The notes beneath the pieces are model-generated. The model saw only the letters and a list, made by a program, of their open reading frames with translations, was not told the origin of the DNA and did no database searches. Shown here in pieces: positions 1 to 5,477 of a stretch of 5,477 nt of DNA. The DNA is from JBCCZC01 sp039188505. Lineage in GTDB: Bacteria; Pseudomonadota; Gammaproteobacteria; Xanthomonadales; SZUA-38. The first letter of the stretch is position 1, and every line of letters starts with the position of its first letter. Where the stretch lies: contig JBCCZC010000396.1 of NCBI GenBank assembly GCA_039188505.1, forward strand, positions 1-5,477, read 5' to 3'. A program made the position numbers and the translations under genes.

Positions 1-630
<630 letters not shown>

Positions 631-637
631 TTCGTCG

Positions 638-670
638 GCCGCCGCCCCGACCGGGGCGGCGGTGGTCTTT
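638..670 (+). terminator. Probable intrinsic terminator of rpoD
   Basis: Eight bases after the rpoD stop lies a perfect 8-bp G/C stem (641-648 with 653-660) closed by a GACC tetraloop. Two more C-G pairs and a G-T wobble extend it to 11 bp (638-663). A short T-rich run (666-670, TCTTT) follows, and a run of six T lies further on at 681-686. The stem is strong but the U-tract is short, so termination is probable, not certain. On the opposite strand the same hairpin lies downstream of acpH but has no T-tract after it. Confidence 0.7.
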
Positions 671-701
671 CCCGGTCAGCTTTTTTCCGGCTCTTTCCCG
701 T

Positions 702-1319
702 TCAGCTCTCGCGCGGCGCCGTCGCGCGCGCCAGCATGTCCTGGCGTAGCCCGTCGGCGTGCTCGACGGCAGCGGGCCACGTTTCCTCGAACAGCGTTTC
801 GATCCGCTCGAGCTGCGGCGCGAGCACGCGCCACCCCGCTGCGAGCGGTGTCGCACGGCGAAAGCGCGAATCGATTCCGCGCAGCGCCCGATCGATGCCC
901 TCCGGGCGATCGTAGGCCGCGAGCTGGGCGGTCGAACGATCGTAGCGGGCAAAGCGGCGCAGCGAGTCGGGGAGGACGTCCCAGTGCTCGTACAGCAGCG
1001 TCGAACAGTCTTCGGCATAGCCGGACACGTCGGTGCCGGCTGGGCCGTGCGCGGCCCAGCGGCGGGCGAGGACGTGGTCCAGACCGATGTCGATCAGGAT
1101 GCCCGCATAGCGTCGCGCCGAACCGAACGCGGGTCGCAGTGCGGCCACCGCTGGCAGAGCATCGAACCACGCGTCGAGGCGCCGGTGCAGCAGGATGCCC
1201 GCCGCGACAGGCGGCTCATAGTCACGCCAGCGTCCGCCCCGGACGTGATCGCCCAGGAAACCGCCAAGGATCCACGCGGGGTCATCACCGGAAAGCACGG
1301 CGTGCGCGAGGTAGTTCAT
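702..1319 (-). CDS. acpH: Acyl carrier protein phosphodiesterase (AcpH, DUF479 family)
   Basis: A 205-residue protein; E. coli AcpH (YajB) is 193. This family hydrolyses the phosphodiester linking 4'-phosphopantetheine to the serine of acyl carrier protein, giving apo-ACP, in the cytoplasm. Visible family features are the start MNYLAH, the block GGFLGDHVRG (residues 19-28), the HRRLD block (45-49) followed by D53 and P56, and RRYAGILIDIGLDH (69-82). These match the E. coli pattern (MNFLAH, LLADFVRG, HRRID, TRRVAPITLDVMWDH). The conserved Asp and His residues fit the HD-hydrolase-like fold proposed for the family. The ATG at 1317-1319 gives exactly the family N-terminus, so the start is secure although the Shine-Dalgarno is weak. 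The gene is convergent with rpoD and divergent from the hydrolase. No truncation or missing core residue was noticed. Confidence 0.93.
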   Translation of the reverse strand: MNYLAHAVLSGDDPAWILGGFLGDHVRGGRWRDYEPPVAAGILLHRRLDAWFDALPAVAALRPAFGSARRYAGILIDIGLDHVLARRWAAHGPAGTDVSGYAEDCSTLLYEHWDVLPDSLRRFARYDRSTAQLAAYDRPEGIDRALRGIDSRFRRATPLAAGWRVLAPQLERIETLFEETWPAAVEHADGLRQDMLARATAPRES

Positions 1320-1354
1320 GGTGTCCGACGGCCCTTGCCGCGGCCACCGGGCTT

Positions 1355-1384
1355 TTGACGCCTGCTTTCACCCGTCGGTATCAT
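1355..1384 (+). promoter_or_regulatory. Sigma-70 promoter for the hydrolase-zapE operon
   Basis: TTGACG (1355-1360, five of six -35 consensus bases) and TATCAT (1379-1384, five of six -10 bases) are separated by 18 bases. They lie in the gap between acpH and the hydrolase and point right. The predicted transcript start near 1391 leaves a leader of about 40 bases before the ATG at 1432. This argues against the upstream in-frame ATG at 1318, which lies before the promoter. No comparably good promoter was found for acpH on the other strand. Confidence 0.65.
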
Positions 1385-1431
1385 CTGCGCACCTGTTGCG
1401 GCCTGGCCGCTTCGTCAGGATTCTGCACGAC

Positions 1432-2133
1432 ATGTCCGAAAGCGACCAGCATCAGCCGGTCCTCCCCGAGCCTACCGAGTTTCCCGAGAGCTACACCGAG
1501 ATCACGGTGCGCGGCCCAGTCGGTCGTCTCGAGGCACTGGCGGAGCCACCGGAGGAGGAGGATGCGGGCGTCACGGCCGTCATCTGTAGCCCGGCCGAGT
1601 CGATCGGGACGATGCACAGCAAGGTCGTGCACATCATCGAGCGCTCGATGCGCGAGCTCGGTGCGGCCACCGTCCGCTTCAATTATCGTGGCGTCGGCGC
1701 CAGCGACGGCGACCCGGACAGCGGCATCGGCGAGGCAAAGGACCTGCTCGCGATCACCAACTGGGTCCAACGGATCCGCCCGGGCTCCGAACTCTGGCTC
1801 GGCGGCTACGGCTTCGGCGCGTACGTTGCCATCCTCGGCTGCCAGAAGCTGCCGGCGACACAGCTGGTCACCGTCGCCCCGCCGGTCGAGCAGTACGATT
1901 TCGATACGCTGCCCGAGCCGCGTTGCCCCTGGCTCCTGATCCAGGGCGAGGCCGATGAGCTCGTCGACCCGGACGCCGTCCGCGGCTGGGCCGACGGTCT
2001 CGAGGCGCCGCCGCAGCTTCTGCTCATGGCGGAAGCGGATCATTCGTTTCATCGCCGCCTCATGGACCTGCGCGGCGCTATCAAGAACGGCATTCGCCGC
2101 CAGCAGCGCAGCGACACCGACCCAACCGGATGA
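1432..2133 (+). CDS. Alpha/beta hydrolase, COG2945-like, with altered catalytic motif
   Basis: A 233-residue cytoplasmic protein with no signal peptide. The body follows the COG2945-type small alpha/beta hydrolases: a beta strand VTAVIC (47-52), the RFNYRGVGASDG turn (82-93), a nucleophile-elbow strand LWLGGYGFGAYVA (about 121-133), LVTVAPP, then PWLLIQGEADELVDP (166-180), and ADHSFH near the C-terminus. The charge-relay Asp (D175) and His (H204) positions are filled. The elbow, usually G-x-S-x-G (GFSFG), reads GYGFG, so residue 127 is Gly where the nucleophilic Ser should be. The usual HPHP motif of this family is replaced by SPAE (53-56). It may therefore be catalytically dead or changed in mechanism. 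The start at 1432 is chosen because it follows the promoter and an AGGA at 1417-1420, and because residues upstream of it look non-coding. Its stop overlaps the zapE start (ATGA, 2130-2133), implying translational coupling. Substrate unknown. Confidence 0.85.
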   Translation: MSESDQHQPVLPEPTEFPESYTEITVRGPVGRLEALAEPPEEEDAGVTAVICSPAESIGTMHSKVVHIIERSMRELGAATVRFNYRGVGASDGDPDSGIGEAKDLLAITNWVQRIRPGSELWLGGYGFGAYVAILGCQKLPATQLVTVAPPVEQYDFDTLPEPRCPWLLIQGEADELVDPDAVRGWADGLEAPPQLLLMAEADHSFHRRLMDLRGAIKNGIRRQQRSDTDPTG

Positions 2134-3233
2134 CCCGCAGCACCGAGGCGACACCCTGGTCCCGCTACGAGGCGGACCTCCAGCGACCGGATTTCGTCGA
2201 GGACGAGGCGCAGCGGCGGGCTGTCCGCGCGATCCAGGAGGTCTTCGACCAGGTCGTCAACGGCGAGGACCGCCCGACCGGGCTGCTGGGACGTCTACGG
2301 CGGTCCCGGCCGACCGCCGTCCGCGGCCTCTACCTCTGGGGTGGCGTAGGCCGGGGCAAGACCTATCTCATGGACTGCTTCCATGATTGCCTGCCCGAGG
2401 GGCTGGGTCGACGGGTACACTTCCATCGATTCATGGAGGACGTACACGATCGTCTCGCCGAATATGCCGCAGTCGATGATCCTCTTCAGCGCATCGGTGC
2501 CGACCTGGCTGCTGATCATCGCGTGCTCTGCTTCGATGAATTCTTCGTCTCCGACATCGCCGACGCCATGATCCTGGCAGGGCTGCTCGAGGCGCTCTTC
2601 GCCGCTGGCGTGACCCTGATCGCGACATCGAACGTCGCCCCCGAGAACCTCTATCGCGACGGGCTCCAGCGCGCCAAGTTCTTGCCCGCCATCGCGCTCC
2701 TCGAAAAGCACTGCGATGTGCTGCAGGTCGACGGCGGAACCGACTACCGGCTGCGGATCCTAACCCACGCCGAGATCTACATCACGCCACACGACGCGGC
2801 CGCCGAGGAGTTACTGGCTCGGGAGTTCGAGGCGCTCGCGCCCGGTGAATGGGAGGCCGATCGAACGATTCATGTGAACCACCGGAAGATGGCGACCCGT
2901 GCCGTCGCGGACGGAATCGCCTGGCTCACCTTCGAGGAGCTCTGCGTGGCCGCTCGCTCGGCGTCGGACTACATCGAGCTCGGGCGGCGCTTCAATACGG
3001 TGCTCATCAGTGGCGTGCCGGTCATGGGCGAGGGGACGAACGACCCAGCGCGGCGCTTCATCAACCTGATCGACGAGCTCTACGATCGCAACGTCAACGT
3101 CGTGCTCTCCGCCGAGGCGCCGCTCGACGAGCTTTACCATGGCCGCCGGCTGGCGTTCGAGTTCGAGCGGACGAAGAGCCGGCTCACGGAGATGCAGACC
3201 GAGGAATACCTGGCCCAGGGTCACCGCTGCTGA
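2130..3233 (+). CDS. zapE: Cell division protein ZapE (AFG1-like ATPase)
   Basis: A 367-residue P-loop ATPase, close to the 375 of E. coli ZapE (YhcM). The family includes mitochondrial AFG1/LACE1. In E. coli, ZapE is an ATP-dependent, FtsZ-interacting protein of the late divisome. The Walker A motif is LWGGVGRGKTYLMD (Lys77, Thr78). HFHRFMEDVH (97-106) matches the family's post-Walker A block. Walker B is VLCFDEFFVSDIADAM (132-147, Asp136, Glu137), and the sensor-1 strand is TLIATSN with Asn168. The C-terminal blocks RRFINLIDELYDRNV and FERTKSRLTEMQTEEYL are also typical. All ATPase residues I can check are intact. The ATG overlaps the hydrolase stop by four bases with no strong ribosome binding site of its own, so translation is probably coupled. 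The gene ends 13 bases before the convergent small gene. Confidence 0.95.
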   Translation: MTRSTEATPWSRYEADLQRPDFVEDEAQRRAVRAIQEVFDQVVNGEDRPTGLLGRLRRSRPTAVRGLYLWGGVGRGKTYLMDCFHDCLPEGLGRRVHFHRFMEDVHDRLAEYAAVDDPLQRIGADLAADHRVLCFDEFFVSDIADAMILAGLLEALFAAGVTLIATSNVAPENLYRDGLQRAKFLPAIALLEKHCDVLQVDGGTDYRLRILTHAEIYITPHDAAAEELLAREFEALAPGEWEADRTIHVNHRKMATRAVADGIAWLTFEELCVAARSASDYIELGRRFNTVLISGVPVMGEGTNDPARRFINLIDELYDRNVNVVLSAEAPLDELYHGRRLAFEFERTKSRLTEMQTEEYLAQGHRC

Positions 3234-3236
3234 GCC

Positions 3237-3261
3237 AGCGACGCCGTCACGGCGCGTCGTT
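3237..3261. terminator. Possible stem-loop between convergent zapE and small gene
   Basis: An inverted repeat: an inner 5-bp stem (3242-3246 with 3250-3254, loop TCA) plus an outer 5-bp stem (3237-3241 with 3257-3261, including one G-T wobble), separated by a two-base bulge (3255-3256). It begins just after the zapE TGA and contains the stop of the leftward small gene, so both transcripts would carry it at their 3' ends. Neither side has a T-tract. It could protect 3' ends or weakly terminate; the function is inferred. Confidence 0.3.
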
Positions 3262-3450
3262 GATCGCCTCGATCAGCAGGTCCCGCTTGAGCACGGCCGT
3301 GGCGCGGTCGGGATACTTGAGCTTGATGAGCGTCCCGCTGGTCAACCCGATGTTGAACTGGAAACCCTCTTCCGGGGCCGTGAACACGCGGGTGATGTGC
3401 ACCACCTGGTTCAGCACCAGGACGTAGCCCTGGATCTCGTGGGTCTTCAT
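3247..3450 (-). CDS. Small uncharacterised protein, 67 residues
   Basis: I do not recognise a family. The protein starts MKTHEIQGYVLVLNQVVHIT and ends in LLIEAINDAP. It has no signal peptide or membrane segment and looks soluble. Its pattern suggests several short beta strands (YVLVL, VVHITRVF, FQFNIGLTSG, IKLKY) followed by one helix (about residues 50-64), so it could be a compact single domain. This fold is inferred from residue pattern only. A near-ideal Shine-Dalgarno (GAGGAG) sits six bases before the ATG, which strongly supports translation and this start. Overlapping frames read as Arg/Pro/Gly-rich shadow peptides. It lies 63 bases downstream of the DUF4389 gene on the same strand and may be cotranscribed with it. 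It is convergent with zapE. Function unknown. Confidence 0.75.
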   Translation of the reverse strand: MKTHEIQGYVLVLNQVVHITRVFTAPEEGFQFNIGLTSGTLIKLKYPDRATAVLKRDLLIEAINDAP

Positions 3451-3456
3451 GCGTCA

Positions 3457-3462
3457 CTCCTC
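3457..3462 (-). promoter_or_regulatory. Strong ribosome binding site of the 67-residue gene
   Basis: GAGGAG on the minus strand, six bases before the ATG at 3448-3450. It fixes the start of an otherwise unsupported short gene and favours that frame over an overlapping frame starting at 3457. Confidence 0.75.
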
Positions 3463-3513
3463 ATGAGTCCGACGACGGATGCAGGGTACGAGCAATCACC
3501 TGTCCGGTGAGCG

Positions 3514-4113
3514 CTACCCGGATGCGCTGTCGTCGCCGGTAGACTCGTTCTCCGCCGGCGGTTCAGCCGCCGCGGTTTTCTTCTTCGAAGTCGACCGGGA
3601 AGCGGTCTTCTTCGTGCTTGCCTTCTTACGACCGGCCTTCTTGCGAGTTGCTTTCTTCGCGGCCTTCTTGCGGGTGGCCTTCTTCTTCGGCGCCGGAGCC
3701 GGTTCGTCATCGGCCGGCCCTGTGTCGTCCGCCGCCTCGTCGGCCGGCGGCTCCGGAGCGGACGGCTCCTCGGACGCCGTTGCCACTGGCGGCGGCGGCG
3801 GGGTCCCATCGGGACCGTCCGCGCCGGCTGCCGCGGCCTGAGCGGGCCAGTCTCCGAAGGGGAACGGGCGCTCGTCGGTCCGCAGCGTTGCGTACTGCAT
3901 GATCTGCGAAAGGTAGCGTGCGATCTGATGACCGAAGTCGCTGACGTTGTCCTGGCGTTTTCCGGTAAACAGCAGCATGACGACGCCGACCAGCACCACC
4001 AGGCCCAGAACGCACGCCGCCACGTAGAAGATGAGTGCGTACACGGCAATCAGCAGGGCACGGAGCCAGCTGTCGCCGTTGGAAAGATGCTTCGTGAAGT
4101 CGTCGTCGCTCAT
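3514..4113 (-). CDS. DUF4389 membrane protein with H1-like Lys/Ala-rich C-terminal tail
   Basis: A 199-residue protein. Residues 1-90 match the DUF4389 pattern: a short polar start with SWLR (15-18), a long hydrophobic stretch (about 19-49) ending LFTGKR, a conserved amphipathic region FGHQIARYLSQIMQY (60-74), and the signature DERPFPFGDWP (80-90). The hydrophobic stretch of about 31 residues is either one long membrane helix or a tight hairpin, so topology is unresolved. A Pro/Asp/Glu/Ala linker (about 97-142) follows. Residues 143-179 are a basic tail of Lys-Lys-Ala/Thr/Arg units like those of histone H1-like bacterial proteins (AlgP, PhaF type). The last 16 residues are acidic. The ATG at 4113 is preceded on the minus strand by AGGGAGGAA (4124-4132), eleven bases upstream. 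The molecular function of DUF4389 is unknown; DNA or polyanion binding by the tail is inference. The gene is divergent from the lipoprotein gene. Confidence 0.88.
   Translation of the reverse strand: MSDDDFTKHLSNGDSWLRALLIAVYALIFYVAACVLGLVVLVGVVMLLFTGKRQDNVSDFGHQIARYLSQIMQYATLRTDERPFPFGDWPAQAAAAGADGPDGTPPPPPVATASEEPSAPEPPADEAADDTGPADDEPAPAPKKKATRKKAAKKATRKKAGRKKASTKKTASRSTSKKKTAAAEPPAENESTGDDSASG
3577..3687 (-). repeat. Degenerate short repeat encoding the Lys/Ala/Arg tail
   Basis: Codes for residues 143-179 of the DUF4389 protein. On the plus strand it appears as recurring GCCTTCTT(G/A)CG-type units about 12-15 bases apart. The translated units alternate KK with AT, AA, AG or AS and R, e.g. 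KKATRKKAAKKATRKKAGRK. Such tracts arise and change length by slippage, so tail length may vary between strains. Confidence 0.7.
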
Positions 4114-4302
4114 CGTTATCCGTTCCTCCCTGGGCTTGACCCATACGATCCAGGTGCGCCGACCTCAACCGAGGAAACCGACGCTGCTCATAGCCTCACC
4201 GTAGCAGCGGCCGCGAACGACCGCGTGTGCCATCGGCCCCGCCGTTCAGTTTCAATTCATGCCCCTGGGGTATGCTGGCAAACGTCACAGGAGGTATCCG
4301 TC
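4114..4302. promoter_or_regulatory. Divergent intergenic region, DUF4389 gene / lipoprotein gene
   Basis: 189 bases between two divergent starts, expected to hold both promoters. Leftward, TTGAGG (minus strand, 4163-4168) and TATGGG (4140-4145) are 17 bases apart. This is a weak match, and the start point would fall almost on the Shine-Dalgarno. Rightward, TATGCT (4271-4276) is a possible -10 with no convincing -35. Neither is good enough to call firmly. No clear operator palindrome was found. Confidence 0.35.
4289..4295 (+). promoter_or_regulatory. Full-consensus ribosome binding site of the lipoprotein gene
   Basis: AGGAGGT, fully complementary to the 16S rRNA 3' end, seven bases before the ATG at 4303. 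It fixes the start of this frame and predicts efficient translation. Confidence 0.85.
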
Positions 4303-5477
4303 ATGATTGCCGGTCGTTCGCTGCTGCGTTTCGTCGCCCTGGCCGCCCTGCTCGCGGTCGTTTCTGGCTGCGCCTACAACAGCTACGGGAGCGGCGGCTA
4401 CGGCCACAGCAGCGGTTACGGCGGCGGCCATAGCGGCGGGTACTACGAGGTCGACGCCGTGGCCTACGGTGGCGGACCCGCCATCGGCGGGTCGAGCTTT
4501 TCGATCGGTCTCGGCTGGTATGACCCCTACTTCCATACGGCCACCTACCGGCCCTTGCACTACGGTTATTATTTTTATCCGTCGGTCTGGTTCGATCCCG
4601 GGTACGCCTACTACCCGCGAGGCTACGACTACTTCTACGGCTACTACGACGGCTATCACAGGGGCTTCAGGATCGGCTACAACGAGGGCTTCTACTCCGG
4701 CTACCACCACGCCTACCCGACGTACGCGCCCTATCGGCCTTACTTCAACGATCACCACTACCGCAATCCACCGAGGCCCGCCTACAGCCCGACCTTCGCC
4801 GATGCAGCGCGCGAATCCGTGCGCCTGAGCCGGCGACCGCCGAACGTGGCCCGCAGCAGCCCGGACCCGCGGGACTACGAGCTTTCCAGGCAGCGGCAGG
4901 CCAAGGGGCCCAGCGCTCGACCGAGCGCGGCCGGGAGCGAAGCCGCTCGCCTCACGGGCGCTCAAACCGGCCGGGTACCGACGGCGCGCGGCAGCGCTAC
5001 GGGCTTTACCGTCGACAACGGCGGCCGCACCGCGAACCTGAACCGGCGCCCCTCGACCACGCGGACAACGCTACCGGCGCCCCGGAGCGCCGGTCGGATC
5101 GGATCTCGCAGCGATGCGGCAGCGGCTGTCCGGCCGTCGACCCGCTCCACCAGTCTGCCGCTGCCGTCCCGGTCGGCAACCAGCGCCGCAACACGCAGCG
5201 CCGGTTCACGGAGCACGATCCGACCGGCAACGCGCAGTACGCCGACGACGGCGCGTCCCAGCGCGACGGCAACGCGGTCGCGGCCCCAGGTCGCGCGCGG
5301 CTCGCAGACCGCGAGCCGGCCGTCATCGATCCGGCAGGTGCAGAGCCGGCCGGTCCGGAGTCGTCCCGTGAGCGGATCGTCTCGGCCCGCAACCGTGCGC
5401 CAGTTCCAGAGTCGTCCTGTCACGGTCCCGCGGTCGACGACGACCCCGCGGACGCGGACTTCGCGGCCGTCGGCAGC
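4303..5477 (+). CDS. Putative outer-membrane lipoprotein, Tyr/Gly-rich then Arg/Ser/Pro-rich; 3' end outside window
   Basis: An open frame of 391 codons plus two bases, with no stop before the window edge. The N-terminus is a lipoprotein signal: Arg5 and Arg9, a hydrophobic core (10-20) and the lipobox V-S-G-C with Cys23 as the lipidation site. Ala follows the Cys, so no Asp retention signal is present and the outer membrane is the default destination. Residues 24-46 are Gly/Ser/Tyr/His-rich. Residues 73-153 hold 24 Tyr in 81 positions and include six G-[Y/F]-x-x tetrads (113-136). A mixed, more ordinary stretch (about 160-215) follows. Residues 276-391 are low-complexity Arg/Ser/Thr/Pro/Ala with 23 Arg and no Asp, Glu or Lys. 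I do not recognise a family. Resistance to stops over 1.17 kb, an ideal ribosome binding site and a valid lipobox make it a real gene. A surface or wall-associated structural role is only a guess. Confidence 0.85.
   Translation, partial: MIAGRSLLRFVALAALLAVVSGCAYNSYGSGGYGHSSGYGGGHSGGYYEVDAVAYGGGPAIGGSSFSIGLGWYDPYFHTATYRPLHYGYYFYPSVWFDPGYAYYPRGYDYFYGYYDGYHRGFRIGYNEGFYSGYHHAYPTYAPYRPYFNDHHYRNPPRPAYSPTFADAARESVRLSRRPPNVARSSPDPRDYELSRQRQAKGPSARPSAAGSEAARLTGAQTGRVPTARGSATGFTVDNGGRTANLNRRPSTTRTTLPAPRSAGRIGSRSDAAAAVRPSTRSTSLPLPSRSATSAATRSAGSRSTIRPATRSTPTTARPSATATRSRPQVARGSQTASRPSSIRQVQSRPVRSRPVSGSSRPATVRQFQSRPVTVPRSTTTPRTRTSRPSA
4639..4710 (+). repeat. Six tandem G-[Y/F]-x-x tetrads (12-base period)
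   Basis: Within the lipoprotein, Gly occurs at residues 113, 117, 121, 125, 129 and 133, each followed by Tyr or Phe: GYYD, GYHR, GFRI, GYNE, GFYS, GYHH. In DNA this is a GGC-TAC/TTC pair every 12 bases. The other two residues of each tetrad vary, which points to selection on the Gly-aromatic spacing and not to fresh DNA duplication. Confidence 0.8.
5128..5477 (+). other. Arginine-rich, acid-free low-complexity tail of the lipoprotein
   Basis: Residues 276-391 use almost only R, S, T, P, A, V, G, Q, I, L and F, with 23 Arg and no D, E, K, Y, W or C. The octapeptide RQVQSRPV (5332-5355) recurs as RQFQSRPV (5398-5421), and SRP/VRSRPV units lie between and around them. The region continues past the window edge. 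It is probably disordered and strongly cationic. Confidence 0.75.

Noticed and set aside
631..701. Search for a tRNA or small gene between rpoD and acpH
   Set aside because: Only the hairpin and T-runs are present; there is no cloverleaf and no reading frame with a ribosome binding site.
1318..1431. N-terminal extension of the hydrolase from the ATG at 1318
   Set aside because: It overlaps the acpH start, contains the promoter, and encodes residues with no family similarity. The start at 1432 is preferred.
662..1939. Long rightward open frame of 425 codons across acpH and the hydrolase
   Set aside because: Its product is Arg/Ser/Ala-rich with no domain. It spans two recognised genes and is a GC-driven shadow.
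1381..2154. Leftward open frame of 257 codons opposite the hydrolase
   Set aside because: Complementary shadow of a gene with clear family motifs. The product has no recognisable domain, and a good rightward promoter supports the other strand.
3496..3510. Small inverted repeat (5-bp stem, TCACC/GGTGA) after the DUF4389 stop, considered as a terminator
   Set aside because: The stem is short and only TTGCT follows it on the minus strand, too weak to call. It may also lie inside a transcript reaching the 67-residue gene.
3479..3841. Rightward open frame with Phe/Ala-rich hydrophobic segments
   Set aside because: This is the complement of the AAG-rich Lys tail of the DUF4389 gene, where TTC/CTT read as Phe and Leu. 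It is not a membrane protein.
4164..4190. Eight-codon leftward mini-frame upstream of the DUF4389 gene, considered as a leader peptide
   Set aside because: The purine-rich stretch is only two or three bases from its ATG, and no attenuator-like structure follows.
4561..4580. Short A/T-rich codon run (TAT, TTT) in the lipoprotein gene, considered as a sign of inserted DNA
   Set aside because: Only a few codons long, and the encoded Tyr/Phe pattern is continuous with its surroundings; isolated TAT codons occur elsewhere in the gene.
4285..4965. Leftward open frame of 226 codons opposite the lipoprotein, very Val/Ala-rich and seemingly membrane-like
   Set aside because: Tyr codons TAC read as GTA (Val) and Gly/Ser codons as Ala on the complement, which creates a false hydrophobic protein. 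The rightward frame has an ideal ribosome binding site and a lipobox.

Overview
The window looks like chromosomal DNA of a GC-rich gammaproteobacterium with strong G/C preference at third codon positions. The best lineage marker is the first 630 bases, the C-terminal third of the housekeeping sigma factor RpoD. It follows the E. coli protein almost residue for residue through regions 2.3-2.4 and 4.2. acpH and zapE also have recognisable E. coli counterparts. The sequence alone does not let me name a genus. I see no tRNA, rRNA, insertion sequence, CRISPR array or phage gene, and no stretch over 300 bases lacks a gene.

Layout: (1) 1-630 (+), end of rpoD, followed by a GC-rich hairpin terminator. 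(2) 702-1319 (-), acpH, acyl carrier protein phosphodiesterase, convergent with rpoD. (3) A 112-base divergent gap with a near-consensus sigma-70 promoter at 1355-1384 pointing right. (4) 1432-2133 (+), a small COG2945-like alpha/beta hydrolase whose nucleophile position is glycine instead of serine. It overlaps by four bases (ATGA) with (5) 2130-3233 (+), zapE, the AFG1-type ATPase of the divisome. (6) 3247-3450 (-), an unrecognised 67-residue protein with a strong ribosome binding site, convergent with zapE. (7) 3514-4113 (-), a DUF4389 membrane protein with a long acidic/proline linker and a histone-H1-like Lys/Ala tail. (8) 4303 to the window end (+), divergent from (7), a large open frame for a putative lipoprotein. 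It has a tyrosine/glycine-rich half containing six G-[Y/F]-x-x tetrads and an arginine-rich half with almost no acidic residues, and it runs off the window.

The left part is core housekeeping: transcription, acyl carrier protein prosthetic-group turnover and cell division. The hydrolase and zapE are probably one translationally coupled operon. The right part (3.2 kb onward) holds small or low-complexity envelope-type proteins of unknown function. The most interesting points are the apparently inactivated hydrolase coupled to zapE, the H1-like tail on a membrane anchor, and the bipartite Tyr-rich/Arg-rich lipoprotein. I see no proof of a new multi-gene system. Family assignments rest on recalled family sequences and motifs; no database search was run.
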